A DNA stretch of 64,000 nt. Origin: Arachidicoccus sp. BS20 (GTDB taxonomy: Bacteria > Bacteroidota > Bacteroidia > Chitinophagales > Chitinophagaceae). Each line of letters starts with the position of its first letter. Within the stretch, counting starts at the first letter, position 1. Shown one piece after another: positions 1 through 9,731 of the stretch. The stretch spans positions 496,001 to 560,000 of the forward strand of contig NZ_CP015971.1 of the NCBI RefSeq assembly GCF_001659705.1, given 5' to 3'. A program made the position numbers and the translations under genes. The notes beneath the pieces are model-generated. The model did not search any database and had not been told where the DNA came from. It saw nothing but the letters and a program-made list of their open reading frames with translations.

Positions 1-1029
1 AGCCTGTCCGGTAACAGTAATATCTTTTTCTGTTGCGCCCGTGCTGATATGTGCAATAGTCTCGGAATAATTGCCTTGTATGGACGGAGAGTATTTTACA
101 TAAATCTTTTTATTTACCGCATCTCCGGGAGCGATACTTAATGACGAGCTGAAATTTACACTATCCGTAGATAAACTGAATACGCTACCACTTACATTAA
201 TGGTTGCAGCGTCGGTCAAATTTTTCCCGTTTAAAATATAAGATAATCCTGCGCTTTGATTAATAGCAATTGATGGAAATGTGAGAGAAGAAACCGTATT
301 GTTATCATTATCGGTAAGAGATAGTTGCGGCACATTTGAGTCCTCTCCTATCCACGAAAGCGAAAAATTATCAATGGCAGTAGAAGGTCTATTGCCACTT
401 CCCGTACTTTTATTTAAGGTAACAATTCGTATAGTTACCACACCACTTTGGTTATCCAAAGCATTTCCAAAATCTGCAGTAATAGTATTATTGCTAAAAG
501 TGCTTCCGCCTGTAGTCAATGTACCGGTAATAGTACTTGCGTCTGTAAATGAAGTTGGGTTACTCCCTAAACCGTACTGAACCTGCCAGGCAGTTGTTCT
601 TGGGCTATTTGCATCTAACGATTGCAAGTCAAACGTTAAGCTAAAACTTGTTTTTCCCAATGTATTGGAAATTTGAAATACAAAAGCAGCGCCGGCATCG
701 CCAAAAGAGCCTGTTTGCCGTACACCCAGTGCACGGTCGGTAGCATTTCCTTGCTCAGTTGTTGTAGCCGAAGCGCCAAGAGAAGCAGATGCATAATTTG
801 TAAATTGTCCCGATGTGGTTGCCCAGGTTGCCTTAGTAATTGTAGTAACGGCTGTTCCTATACTCGTAGCCGAACTTCCTGTGTTTACCGAAAATCCTGC
901 CGGTAGCCCGCTTGCAATGCCGTCAAAATTTTCTACATAAGGAGACGTCGTTAAATCCACTTGTCCATAAGCAGATTGAATAAATAATAATGCAAAGCCA
1001 AGAATGAGCGTCGTGTAAATTTTTTTCAT
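1..1029 (-). CDS. Secreted surface protein, N-terminal part (cut by window edge)
   Basis: The reading frame is open from an ATG at 1029 to the window edge, giving 343 visible codons. Residues 1-23 form a signal peptide (Lys-Lys, a hydrophobic core, then Ala-Tyr-Gly before Gln). The remainder is rich in Ser, Thr, Asn and Gly and reads as beta-sandwich domains. It resembles the choice-of-anchor domains of Bacteroidota secreted proteins: an early 'ENFDGI' motif, then 'SFSLTFDLQSL' and 'IDNFSLSW'. The later part looks like an Ig-like repeat ('NVSGSVFSLS'). Such proteins are often large and carry a C-terminal type IX secretion signal, but the C-terminus lies outside the window. The substrate and role are unknown. 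Confidence 0.8.
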   Translation of the reverse strand, partial: MKKIYTTLILGFALLFIQSAYGQVDLTTSPYVENFDGIASGLPAGFSVNTGSSATSIGTAVTTITKATWATTSGQFTNYASASLGASATTTEQGNATDRALGVRQTGSFGDAGAAFVFQISNTLGKTSFSLTFDLQSLDANSPRTTAWQVQYGLGSNPTSFTDASTITGTLTTGGSTFSNNTITADFGNALDNQSGVVTIRIVTLNKSTGSGNRPSTAIDNFSLSWIGEDSNVPQLSLTDNDNNTVSSLTFPSIAINQSAGLSYILNGKNLTDAATINVSGSVFSLSTDSVNFSSSLSIAPGDAVNKKIYVKYSPSIQGNYSETIAHISTGATEKDITVTGQA

Positions 1030-1199
1030 AGAAGTTTTAATTAGTGAATTTAACGCAAAGGTAATTTCAACCCGAATATGCGTAGATTAACAAATAGTTA
1101 TGTGTCAATTTAGTTTAATTAACAAATAATTATATATTATTCAAACAATTGATAGTTAATAAGTGTGCTGCATTTTCACTCAAAACATTATAAAAACAA

Positions 1200-1225
1200 A
1201 AATGCCGCACCATAGTGCAGCATTT
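1200..1225 (-). terminator. Rho-independent terminator of the ferredoxin gene
   Basis: An 11-bp stem (1200-1210 with 1215-1225, one G-U pair) closes a 4-base loop. On the minus strand it is followed by a T-rich run. It lies about 40 bp beyond the ferredoxin stop codon. Confidence 0.7.
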
Positions 1226-1261
1226 AGAGCGTTTATCAAAAGAAGAAAATTATATTATTAA

Positions 1262-1609
1262 TCAAATATGCAGTTTTTCTTTCTTGTTCAGTAATTCGTC
1301 AATCGTTTCTTTATACATATCATCCGGGACGCAACAATCTACCGGGCATACAGCGGCACACTGCGGCTCTTCATGAAAGCCTTGACACTCGGTGCATTTG
1401 TCGGGAACAATATAATAAACATCTGTACTTATCGGTTCAAAACGTTTGCCCGCATCCACAACGTTTCCATCCATCAAGGTATAATCACCGCTTATAGTCG
1501 TCCCGTCTTTGATTGCCCATTCCACACCACCTTCATAAATTGCATTGTTCGGGCACTCTGGCTCACAAGCGCCGCAATTGATACATTCGTCAGTAATTTT
1601 AATTGCCAT
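1262..1609 (-). CDS. 4Fe-4S dicluster ferredoxin
   Basis: This is a small cytoplasmic electron carrier of 115 aa. The first cluster motif is C9-x2-C12-x2-C15-x3-C19 followed by Pro. The second is C72-x2-C75-x8-C84-x3-C88-Pro, and the longer spacer between its second and third cysteines is typical of the YfhL/Allochromatium-type ferredoxins. Two more cysteines sit at 92-93. The gene is divergent from the acyl-CoA reductase at 1671 with only 61 bp between the two starts, so they probably share a promoter region. The redox partner cannot be told from the sequence. Confidence 0.93.
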   Translation of the reverse strand: MAIKITDECINCGACEPECPNNAIYEGGVEWAIKDGTTISGDYTLMDGNVVDAGKRFEPISTDVYYIVPDKCTECQGFHEEPQCAAVCPVDCCVPDDMYKETIDELLNKKEKLHI

Positions 1610-1670
1610 ATTTTAAATTGAATAAATTTTATTTTTTAAAATAATTTTGCGCAAAATTACATTATAAAAA

Positions 1671-2681
1671 ATGAACCTGCAGCAAAGGATTAAACTATTA
1701 GCAAAATTAGGCAATTATTTATTGGAAAACAATGATGAGTGGCAATCGGTAAAACAATATGCCTATCATAAAAATTCATGGTTCACACTCGCATTTATCG
1801 ACCTCGCCTGTAACAATATTGTGCATTATTTTTTGCGAGAAAATTTATTAGGTGACTGGGCAAAAAAATATAATGTTCCCGACGAACAAAAATGCCTGCA
1901 AACTATAGGTATCGTAATGGCGGGAAATATTCCCCTGGTAGGCTTTCACGATTTTCTTTCGGTTTTCATTTCGGGACATAAACAGCTTATCAAACTTTCG
2001 TCGAAAGACGATGTGCTGCTGCCGTTTCTCATCAATAAATTAATCTCCTGGGATGCCGATACAAAAAGTATGATAAGCATTTCTGATATTCTGAAAAATT
2101 GTGATGCTTACATTGCAACCGGCAGTAACAATTCGGGAAGATATTTTGAATATTACTTTGGGAAATATCCGTCGGTTATTCGTAAAAACAGGACATCGGT
2201 TGCAGTCCTCGACGGCACAGAATCAACCACTACACTCGATTTACTTGCCGATGACATGATGTTATATTTTGGTTTGGGGTGTAGAAATGTAACGAAACTA
2301 TTTGTGCCGGATGATTATGATTTTGTTCCATTGCTCACAGCGTTGAAGCGTTATAATTACCTTCTGGATGAACATAAATACAGGCACAATTTTGATTATC
2401 AACTTGCCTTGCAGATAATGAACAATAAATTGTACATGAACAGTGATGCGCTGATTGTTACGGAAAACGAATCGTTATTTTCGCCCATAAGTGTCGTTAA
2501 TTATTCTTTTTACAAAGATGAAAACGATTTATTGTTTTTGGAAAATAACGAAAGTATTCAATGCATTGCAGGCAATAAATACCTGCCCTTTGGTGCGACA
2601 CAACAGCCTTCTTTAAATGACTATGCAGACGGTGTAGATACCATGCAGTTCCTGATGAATTTGTCTCAAAAAATGGGATAG
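1671..2681 (+). CDS. LuxC-like acyl-CoA reductase
   Basis: The 336-aa protein matches the short Bacteroidota form of the LuxC acyl-CoA reductase family, an aldehyde-dehydrogenase-like fold that reduces fatty acyl-CoA or acyl thioesters to aldehydes. Supporting motifs are 'GIVMAGNIPLVGFHDFL' near residues 82-98, 'IATGSNNSGRYFEYYF' and the 'GLGCRNVTKLFVPDDY' segment, where C201 or its neighbour would be the catalytic nucleophile. The protein has no signal peptide and should be cytoplasmic. Its divergent pairing with the ferredoxin may be functional but that is inferred. The downstream gene is convergent. Confidence 0.85.
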   Translation: MNLQQRIKLLAKLGNYLLENNDEWQSVKQYAYHKNSWFTLAFIDLACNNIVHYFLRENLLGDWAKKYNVPDEQKCLQTIGIVMAGNIPLVGFHDFLSVFISGHKQLIKLSSKDDVLLPFLINKLISWDADTKSMISISDILKNCDAYIATGSNNSGRYFEYYFGKYPSVIRKNRTSVAVLDGTESTTTLDLLADDMMLYFGLGCRNVTKLFVPDDYDFVPLLTALKRYNYLLDEHKYRHNFDYQLALQIMNNKLYMNSDALIVTENESLFSPISVVNYSFYKDENDLLFLENNESIQCIAGNKYLPFGATQQPSLNDYADGVDTMQFLMNLSQKMG

Positions 2682-2758
2682 CATTGAATAAATGATATTA
2701 TCCATGAGGTTGTTGTTGTTTATTGGTTCACTTCATCAAGTTTTCGTATCGGAATAAA

Positions 2759-4366
2759 TCAAAATTTCCCTACCAACCTTGCTTCTTCCAGGTCCAGCGT
2801 GTACTCCATTTCTTTTATGGTATTATCATCGTATTTCCTCTCCTGCCTTAACCTATTAATTTCATTTCTTTGTAAGACAACAAGCTCTCTCCATATTTTC
2901 TTGTTTAGCCTTTTCTCAGACTGCATTTTTTTCTGTTCCGGTTCTTTATTAAGAGCATTTTCTAAAATAATAATATTCAATTCCAATTGTTCTTTTATTT
3001 TTTGAATATTTTCATATTTATCTAATTCTTGGTGATATTGTTTTTGAAGATATTCTATACACAATCTTGTTAAATGAAGTTTCATTTCTTCTAATTGTTC
3101 GGATCTGGAGCGACTGCTATCAATGTCATCAAGATTGAACCAACGGACAAATAATGGTAATGTAAGTCCTTGGAAAATGAGTGTGATAAGAATAACCATG
3201 AAGGTTATAAATAAAATTAGATTCCTATGTGGAAATGCTTCTCCATTGGTCATCGTTATTGGTATTGCGAGTGCAGATGCCAGAGAAACTACACCACGCA
3301 TGCCGGCCCAACCTATCAAAAAAGGTAATTTTTTACCGGGGCTTACCCCTTTTTGCCATATACGACGACGGCTGACCATTCTTGGTAAAAAAAGAGCAAC
3401 ATATACCAATACAATGCGGACGATAATGACGATAAAGCTAATGGCAAGTGCGTAACTTATTGCCTGTTTCATAGAATATCCTTCGAGCCCGCTTAATATG
3501 TTTGGTAACTCAAGTCCAATGAGAATAAAAACAAAACCGTTCAATAAAAAGCCGGCTGTGGCCCAAACTTCTCTTGTTTGCATCCGAGTATGATAATTTA
3601 GGAAATCACTTGACCTGGATGAAAGAAAAAGTCCCCCACTAACTACTGCCAATACACCTGACCAATGAAATGATTCCGCAACAATATACATAACATATGG
3701 AGCAATCAAAGTAATGGGCGTAGTAATACTGGAGGAACGTGCCCAATATTTCAATATCAGGTACAGTAAATAGCCAATCATAACCCCAATAAAAATCCCC
3801 ATAATAGCAAGAACTAAGAAGTTTATTGCCGCTTTTTGAATTACAAATTGACCAGTAATGACCGCTGTAATAGCAAATCTGAAAACGGTCAATGATGCAG
3901 CGTCATTTATCAAGCTTTCCCCCTCCAATATTACAATACCTCTCCGAGGAATTCTTAATCCTTTAAGTACAGAAGTTGCGGCAATAGCATCAGGAGGAGA
4001 TATTATTCCTCCTAACAAAAAACCAAGTGCCAATGTGAATCCTGGTATCAGCAAAGCGAAAGATGCAATAGCCCAGGAAGTTATCAATACTAAACCAAAT
4101 CCTAATAAAGAAATAGGTTGTTTCCATTTCCAGAATTCGTTCCACGAAGTGTACCATGCCGCTTCAAAAAGTAAGGGAGGAAGAAAAATTAAAAAAACAA
4201 GGTCTGGAGTAATACTTATATTAGGTACTGCCGGAATGAAGCTAATACCCAAACCTCCTATAACCAAGAAAATCGGATAGGATATTTTTAAACGTTGACT
4301 TATAATATACAAAACCGCCATTGCAAAAAACAACGTTAGTATTAATAATAAGCGTTCTTGTATCAT
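2759..4366 (-). CDS. Na+/H+ antiporter, CPA1 family
   Basis: This is an inner-membrane monovalent cation/proton exchanger of 535 aa. About 12 hydrophobic segments cover residues 1-410. The ion-binding signatures are visible: 'SPPDAIAA' around residues 120-127 and 'EGESLINDAASL' around 145-156, with the Asn-Asp pair typical of electroneutral CPA1 exchangers. A charged C-terminal tail of about 120 residues ('QLEEMKLHLTRLCIEYLQKQ' onward) is predicted to be coiled coil and cytoplasmic, as in the YjcE/NhaP-like branch. The gene lies 48 bp after the MscS-type channel on the same strand, so the pair may form an ion-homeostasis or osmotic-stress unit. Confidence 0.93.
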   Translation of the reverse strand: MIQERLLLILTLFFAMAVLYIISQRLKISYPIFLVIGGLGISFIPAVPNISITPDLVFLIFLPPLLFEAAWYTSWNEFWKWKQPISLLGFGLVLITSWAIASFALLIPGFTLALGFLLGGIISPPDAIAATSVLKGLRIPRRGIVILEGESLINDAASLTVFRFAITAVITGQFVIQKAAINFLVLAIMGIFIGVMIGYLLYLILKYWARSSSITTPITLIAPYVMYIVAESFHWSGVLAVVSGGLFLSSRSSDFLNYHTRMQTREVWATAGFLLNGFVFILIGLELPNILSGLEGYSMKQAISYALAISFIVIIVRIVLVYVALFLPRMVSRRRIWQKGVSPGKKLPFLIGWAGMRGVVSLASALAIPITMTNGEAFPHRNLILFITFMVILITLIFQGLTLPLFVRWFNLDDIDSSRSRSEQLEEMKLHLTRLCIEYLQKQYHQELDKYENIQKIKEQLELNIIILENALNKEPEQKKMQSEKRLNKKIWRELVVLQRNEINRLRQERKYDDNTIKEMEYTLDLEEARLVGKF

Positions 4367-4414
4367 AGTATAATTATCATTAGAAGAAATAACATATTAC
4401 CAGAATATTAGAAT

Positions 4415-5692
4415 TTACATAACAATATCAGTAATAAAAGTATTGGCTGCCGAACTGGGAAATTCGAATATTTCCAAATCAAAATAGTTAACAGCGGCGA
4501 GCAAATGATCAAAAATGTCAGCCATAATATGTTCATAATTAATCCATTCTACATCATTAGTGAATGCATAAAGTTCTATGGGCATCCCTTTTTCTGATGG
4601 AGGAAGCTGTCTTACCATCATCGTTAACTCTTTATGAATACTAGGATGCTGTTCAAGATATACCTCAATATATTTACGAAAAACACCGACATTAGTCAGG
4701 TTACGCCCATTTATCAGTAAGGATTTATCTATAGACGACGCATTGTTATATTGATGAATCTGTAGCTCCATTTTTTCTATATACCTTTCTAATAATTGTA
4801 TTTGTTTCATCCGTTTAATATCTTCTGAGGTCAGATATCGTATTGAAGAAAGCTTAATGTTAATAGCGCGCTTAATGCGTCGCCCGCCTTCCTGTTGCAT
4901 ACCTCTCCAGTTTCTGAAAGAATCGGAGATAAGATAATAAGTGGGAATGGTGGTAATCGTTTTGTCAAAGTTCTGAATCTTAACCGTAGTCAGATTAATT
5001 TCTATAACATCCCCATCCGCTCCATATTTATCCAATGTTATCCAATCTCCGATTCTAACCATGTCATTGGCGGAGACTTGTATGCTTGCTACAAATCCTA
5101 AAAGGGTATCTTTGAAAATAAGTAACAAGACAGCGGATGCAGCACCCATTGCCGTTAGAAACGCTAATATTGACCTTCCTGTAATTCTTGAAAAGATTAG
5201 CAACGCGCCTATAAAATACAAGACAATCATTCCAACTTGTACAAAACTTTCTACAGGCTTATCTTTAAATGCTTCCCTCGTTTTAAGATAATCCCTGCCC
5301 GCAAATAAAAAAGACCTAATAAGCCAGATAGCTAACAATATCATATAAATATCAGCCGATACCAAAAAAAAAGATATATATCCACTAAAATCAGAAAGTA
5401 TCCATGGGATTAGCCAAATAATGATAATCAATAACGGTAATTGTGTAAAATATTTCAAGACGTTATACTGAATCAGATAATCGTCAAATTGTCCGGAGGT
5501 ACGTGTCGCCAATTTGCCCAATGTAGTTGATAGCAACTTATATAGAATCTTGTAAAAAATAAAACCGGCAATCAATAATAGCACAAATAATATCAAGGTA
5601 TTAAGCCAGGATGCTATAACTGATGAAACGCCTTCTTTTATTAATAACTTATATACAAAATGATTATCAAATGGAGGTAATGTTGTATTCAT
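4415..5692 (-). CDS. Mechanosensitive channel, MscS family (YbdG-like)
   Basis: This is an inner-membrane tension-gated channel of 425 aa. Several N-terminal transmembrane helices lead into the MscS pore helix region ('AFLTAMGAASAVLLLIFKDTLLGFVASIQ') and the beta domain ('VRIGDWITL', 'GDVIEINLTTVKIQNFD'). The following 'SFRNWRGMQQEGGRRIKRAI' segment and the long C-terminal domain are features of the YbdG/MscM subfamily rather than small MscS. It lies directly upstream of the CPA1 antiporter on the same strand. Confidence 0.92.
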   Translation of the reverse strand: MNTTLPPFDNHFVYKLLIKEGVSSVIASWLNTLILFVLLLIAGFIFYKILYKLLSTTLGKLATRTSGQFDDYLIQYNVLKYFTQLPLLIIIIWLIPWILSDFSGYISFFLVSADIYMILLAIWLIRSFLFAGRDYLKTREAFKDKPVESFVQVGMIVLYFIGALLIFSRITGRSILAFLTAMGAASAVLLLIFKDTLLGFVASIQVSANDMVRIGDWITLDKYGADGDVIEINLTTVKIQNFDKTITTIPTYYLISDSFRNWRGMQQEGGRRIKRAINIKLSSIRYLTSEDIKRMKQIQLLERYIEKMELQIHQYNNASSIDKSLLINGRNLTNVGVFRKYIEVYLEQHPSIHKELTMMVRQLPPSEKGMPIELYAFTNDVEWINYEHIMADIFDHLLAAVNYFDLEIFEFPSSAANTFITDIVM

Positions 5693-6004
5693 AGAATTTT
5701 AGTTGTCTGTTTTACCCAATGTATTTTTTATCTTTCTCTCCCATTCGACCGCTCGTTTCTCTGCTTATCTGTTTCTCATTCCTTTGGACGTAATAAATGA
5801 CCGTTAAATAGCTATGAAGAAAGCGATAATAGAGAGAAATATTATTATGTGCAGGTATAAGATTATAAACTTTAAGAAATGAAAATAATGCTATATAAGC
5901 ATACCCGAAACTGACCTCATCAGCAGAAAAAGTATCCGACAATCGATCATTTCAAATATAGCCAATTAAATATACTAATGTAAAATATTTTACATATTGC
6001 AGCC
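5693..6004. other. Gap without a supported gene
   Basis: A 76-codon minus-strand frame (5712-5942) is open here, but it has no signal peptide, no recognisable motif and an amino-acid composition like translated AT-rich noncoding DNA. No hairpin or clear promoter was seen. Confidence 0.4.
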
Positions 6005-6367
6005 TTACCAAAAGGAATGAAATGGAAATAGCAAAATAAAATTGAAGAAAAGTTCTGCATGCCGTAAATCCACCTGAAAAACAGATGAGATTGAATTCTG
6101 CAATTTGTAAGTAACCAATAGAAAGATAGGTTTGTGATACGGTGTATTATCCTTGTTTTCTGACAAACTATAAATAAAGGATGGCGGCGTGGCAATTAGT
6201 TCTTTCTGATCATGATGTTCGTATAAAGAATAAGCCCGAACGCAAGTTTGCTTGATTTTATAAAAACGAAGTATATTATTATTACTTGTTGAACCAATAG
6301 CTACTTTTCCTGCCATTAGCAGAATAAGTAACATTAAGGGCTTAAAAAAGTAATATTTTCTTTTCAC
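6005..6367 (-). CDS. Small hypothetical exported protein
   Basis: The 120-aa frame begins with an arginine/lysine-rich start and a hydrophobic stretch of about 18 residues ending in Ala-Ile-Gly-Ser, which fits a signal peptide. The remainder has no recognised domain. The C-terminus is unusually rich in Phe, and an overlapping minus-strand frame (5947-6195) shows that coding potential here is weak. It is kept because of the signal peptide, but it may not be real. Confidence 0.4.
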   Translation of the reverse strand: MKRKYYFFKPLMLLILLMAGKVAIGSTSNNNILRFYKIKQTCVRAYSLYEHHDQKELIATPPSFIYSLSENKDNTPYHKPIFLLVTYKLQNSISSVFQVDLRHAELFFNFILLFPFHSFW

Positions 6368-6580
6368 AATTGCACAAATTTAATCATTAAAATTAAAAAG
6401 GTTCAGATGACGTATCGATATCATTGAAAAATAATAATATTTAATCTCAATATACGAGAATACGGCAGTATTTAAATATTCATTCAACTTTTTATTATTA
6501 GGACAAATCAAAAAGTCGGCAAAATGGATATAAAGGATTATCTATTAAAGCAGTAGTTGCCTCCTCGTAGTATTAAATAA

Positions 6581-7786
6581 TTAGCGTCTAAACCTAAAAT
6601 ATTGATTTAGCGGATGTCTTTTATTTTTCAACATAGCAGAAACCATTTCCATACCAACGATAGAAAATGTAATACCATTGCCGCCAAAACCTAATACAAA
6701 ATAAGCTGAAGGGAAATCAGGATGCTTGCCGATATAAGGTAATCCGTCTTTAGTTTCACCGAAAGTGCCCGCCCAGCCAAAGTCTGTCCTGAAATGATAT
6801 TCAGGTAAAATTTTATGCAATTGCTTTTCCAGTCTTATTTGTTTCTTATTCAACAGTGCATCGCGCTTGACTGTATTTACAAACTCTTCATCTTCGCCCC
6901 CAAATAATAAACGATTGTCGTCGGTAGTGCGCATATAAATATATGGGTCTGCGGTATTCCAGATTAAAATATCGTTTAGGTAAGACTGGTCATCTGCGTT
7001 TCTTTCGCCTATGATAGCATAAGTAGAAAGCAGTCTGACAAATTTATCTTTGATAATTTCCACACTTTCAAAGCCGTTGCAATAAATAATTTTCTTAGCC
7101 TGAATTGTATTGTTATATTCTGTTGTAACTATTGCGCCACTTGGTTTGTGTACTGTTTTTTGAATATCCGTTTTATCAAAAATCCGTAAACCCCTCTTGT
7201 GATTATATGCCAGTAAATCGTGCGCGAAACAAAATGCGTCGATGCTGCCTCCCTGTTTAGAGAGGATGCCTCCAAAAGTATTTTGCAAATGATATTGTTC
7301 CTTAATTTCATTTGCCTTTAACCAGGATACAGGAAAGCCATGTTTTTTTCTAGCCGAAAATTCTTCTTTCAGCCAATCCACGTCCTTCTTCAGCGCAGCA
7401 AAATAAAGCGAATCTTTTTTCCTAAACCCACAGGAGGATTTGATTGATTTGGAAATAATGCCCAATTTATCAATAGAATCATAACAGGCACGGTAACTCG
7501 ACACGGCGCCGTCTTTACCAATCTTTTTTATCAATTCGTACAAAGGCACATCAATTTCATATTGCAACATAGAGGTTGTTGCAGAAGTGCTGCCATTGCC
7601 GATTTCGCGACGATCTATCAATACTGTATCATATCCGTCTTCCATACATTGATGGGCAATCAGGCTGCCCGTGATGCCGCCGCCCACAATTAAAATTTCC
7701 GTTTTGATATTTTCCCCTAAAGAAGGATAAGCATGTAAAATACCATTCTTGATCAACCAGAAGGGCTCACTCGATTTTAATTTCAT
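6581..7786 (-). CDS. FAD-dependent oxidoreductase (DAO family)
   Basis: This flavoprotein of 401 aa has a Rossmann dinucleotide-binding motif at residues 32-38 (GGGITGS) with an acidic residue at the end of the second strand ('TVLIDRREIGNGSTSATTSM'), as in D-amino-acid oxidase/glycine oxidase-like enzymes. The C-terminal 'GLPYIGKHPDFPSAYFVLGFGGNGITFS' region is the second FAD-contact motif of the family. No Rieske domain follows, although the N-terminal half resembles the oxidoreductases that carry one. The substrate is not predictable. The gene lies 16 bp after the AI-2E-family permease and may be cotranscribed with it. Confidence 0.88.
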   Translation of the reverse strand: MKLKSSEPFWLIKNGILHAYPSLGENIKTEILIVGGGITGSLIAHQCMEDGYDTVLIDRREIGNGSTSATTSMLQYEIDVPLYELIKKIGKDGAVSSYRACYDSIDKLGIISKSIKSSCGFRKKDSLYFAALKKDVDWLKEEFSARKKHGFPVSWLKANEIKEQYHLQNTFGGILSKQGGSIDAFCFAHDLLAYNHKRGLRIFDKTDIQKTVHKPSGAIVTTEYNNTIQAKKIIYCNGFESVEIIKDKFVRLLSTYAIIGERNADDQSYLNDILIWNTADPYIYMRTTDDNRLLFGGEDEEFVNTVKRDALLNKKQIRLEKQLHKILPEYHFRTDFGWAGTFGETKDGLPYIGKHPDFPSAYFVLGFGGNGITFSIVGMEMVSAMLKNKRHPLNQYFRFRR

Positions 7787-7802
7787 ACTATGAATTTATA
7801 AA

Positions 7803-8936
7803 TTATTCGTCAGTTGTTTTTCCTTTGTTCACTATTTTGGTGGATACACGCTTAGGCAATTTGTCGCCTAACAATTTGCCCCAGGGTTTTAATCCATCCA
7901 CTCTGTCAAAAATAATTTTCAGTACCGCTACAAAAGGAATAGAAAGAAACATACCGCTGACACCCCACAATGCGCCACCGAGCAATACGACTAGAATGGA
8001 CATAAGCGCATTGACAGAAACTTTGGAAGAAACAATCTTCGGCACGATAATATTATTGTCCAAAAACTGTATCACGGAATAAGCGACAATAATCAATACC
8101 GGTGTAGTAAGTCCGTCTTTATAAACAAAAGACATCAGCACAGGCAATGCAATCGCAATCAGTCCGCCGATATAGGGAACAAGATTTAACAACGCGCCAA
8201 TGACGCCAAGCAATATCGCGTATTTAACACCCAGTACCAAAAGTGCTATACTATTTAAACCCGCAATGATACAGGTTTCTATGAGTAAGCCTACGATATA
8301 GCTTTGGATGGCAGATTTGGTTTCATGAAGAATTTCTGCAACACGTCCTGCATGATCATCTTCGAATACTTCGTATAAAAATTCAAGGAGTAAAGTCTTA
8401 TAAAATAAAAGCAAAAATACATACAATGGTATCAAAACAAAATAACTTACAATACCAAAGACGGTGTTGATAGTTTGTCCCACATAAGTTTTACTGTTTT
8501 TCATTGCTTCGTTCAATATACTCATCTGTTTTTCGGATGATATGCCGAATTTAGCGGACAGCCATTGTTGCATCTGATGAAGCAGATTTAAAACCTTCGC
8601 ATTCAGCTGCGGAATCATTTCATCAAATTGCACTATCTGTGATGAAAGAAAAAACAATATGCCGCCAACGACAATCAATCCCAGCAAAATGGTAAGTAGT
8701 ATCGCAATAATCTTATTCATCTTCCACCGAAACAAATAGTTATAAACAGGATTCAGCAATACAGCAATCAATCCTGCAAATACGAAAGGCATTAAGATAT
8801 CCTGCAATAGTTTGAGCATATAAAAGAAAAGAAATAGCCCAATAATGACCAATGGTGCTTTAATAAAAAACGGATAACCTATTTCGTTTTTATTTATTTG
8901 CTCTTTTGAAGATTTTTTTATAGAAGGTAATGCCAT
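7803..8936 (-). CDS. AI-2E family transporter (permease)
   Basis: This polytopic membrane protein is of the family once called PerM/UPF0118, whose members include the TqsA autoinducer-2 exporter and Na+/H+ antiporter-like proteins. Hydrophobic pairs near the N-terminus, a long amphipathic region and then a C-terminal block containing 'GLIAIALPVLMSF' and 'FLDNNIIVPKIVSSKVSVNALMSILVVLLGG' fit the family. The start at 8936 (MALPSIKK) is preferred over 8993, because the extra 19 residues are atypical and AT-rich. The transported substrate is uncertain. Confidence 0.88.
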   Translation of the reverse strand: MALPSIKKSSKEQINKNEIGYPFFIKAPLVIIGLFLFFYMLKLLQDILMPFVFAGLIAVLLNPVYNYLFRWKMNKIIAILLTILLGLIVVGGILFFLSSQIVQFDEMIPQLNAKVLNLLHQMQQWLSAKFGISSEKQMSILNEAMKNSKTYVGQTINTVFGIVSYFVLIPLYVFLLLFYKTLLLEFLYEVFEDDHAGRVAEILHETKSAIQSYIVGLLIETCIIAGLNSIALLVLGVKYAILLGVIGALLNLVPYIGGLIAIALPVLMSFVYKDGLTTPVLIIVAYSVIQFLDNNIIVPKIVSSKVSVNALMSILVVLLGGALWGVSGMFLSIPFVAVLKIIFDRVDGLKPWGKLLGDKLPKRVSTKIVNKGKTTDE

Positions 8937-9284
8937 GCAATAATTGTTTATTTTGATAAATATCTTTTTAATGTGTATTAAAAATAAACGCATTTTATAT
9001 TTGTCAATAGCAATATACTCTTTGTGCGGAATTATTCAATTCTCAAATTCTATATGCCAGCCAATAACAGATTTCTACCGGCAATGGAATAATATAGGCT
9101 ATGCAATACCAAAGTATCTATTTGGAACTTATTCTTAATAATCGTAAAAATATTAAATTATTCGCTTACCGGGAATGTTGAGATAATAATTAATACTTCG
9201 CAACCATCTTCTGTTTATTGCTTTGCCGGCTTCATCGTGCCAGATTAATAAAGTATCCAAACAAATAACTATATTTGTATTGTC
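8937..9284. other. Intergenic region between divergent genes
   Basis: This 348-bp AT-rich stretch holds the promoters of the AI-2E permease (minus strand) and of the metal efflux cluster (plus strand). A 64-codon plus-strand frame (8944-9138) has no supporting features. No repeat or hairpin of note was seen. Confidence 0.5.
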
Positions 9285-9608
9285 GTGCGATTTTTAACAT
9301 TCATATTTGGCATTTACTTGCTGGCATTATCCGTGATGCCATGTAAAGATACATATACCAAAACGAATGCAGCTATCGCAACAATATCGCAAACAGACAA
9401 TTCCCATACAACAAACCCTATCGATGATTGCAGTCCTTTCTGTATTTGCAATTGCTGTAGCAGTACGGTTGCCTTAAAAGCGGCAGGTTTCTTTTTACCG
9501 TTGTCCAAGCCGGTTATTACAACAAAACGTATTTATCCCATCAGGGACTTCTCTTTTATTTCCAATTTCTACGGGAACATCTGGCAGCCGCCTAAGATTA
9601 GTGCTTAG
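9285..9608 (+). CDS. Small Cys-rich exported protein, DUF6660-like
   Basis: The 107-aa protein begins with GTG and a short signal peptide. It carries a cluster C-x3-C-x-C-x-C-C around residues 49-58 ('CSPFCICNCC') and ends with 'YGNIWQPPKIS'. This composition and its position directly upstream of a CusA-type pump match the DUF6660 proteins that accompany heavy-metal efflux genes in Bacteroidota. A periplasmic metal-handling role is an inference from the cysteine cluster and the context. Confidence 0.75.
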   Translation: MRFLTFIFGIYLLALSVMPCKDTYTKTNAAIATISQTDNSHTTNPIDDCSPFCICNCCSSTVALKAAGFFLPLSKPVITTKRIYPIRDFSFISNFYGNIWQPPKISA

Positions 9609-9731
9609 TATTTTTTCTATTCAGCTGAACGGTTAATCGGTAATCAGTCGCCGGTGCATGGTTATTCAGTATTTCGCATAACGCCGCCGTCCACTGTACT
9701 TCAAAATATTCTTCACTAATCATTTTACAAA

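Noticed and set aside
281-906. Two plus-strand frames over the first kilobase
   Set aside because: They lie antisense to the continuous minus-strand frame with a signal peptide, which is clearly the real gene.
5712-5942. 76-codon minus-strand frame after the MscS gene
   Set aside because: It has no signal peptide, motif or good start context, and its composition looks like translated AT-rich noncoding DNA.
8944-9138. 64-codon hydrophobic plus-strand frame in the 8.9-9.3 kb gap
   Set aside because: It overlaps the promoter region and start of a convincing minus-strand gene, and the hydrophobicity follows from AT-rich sequence.
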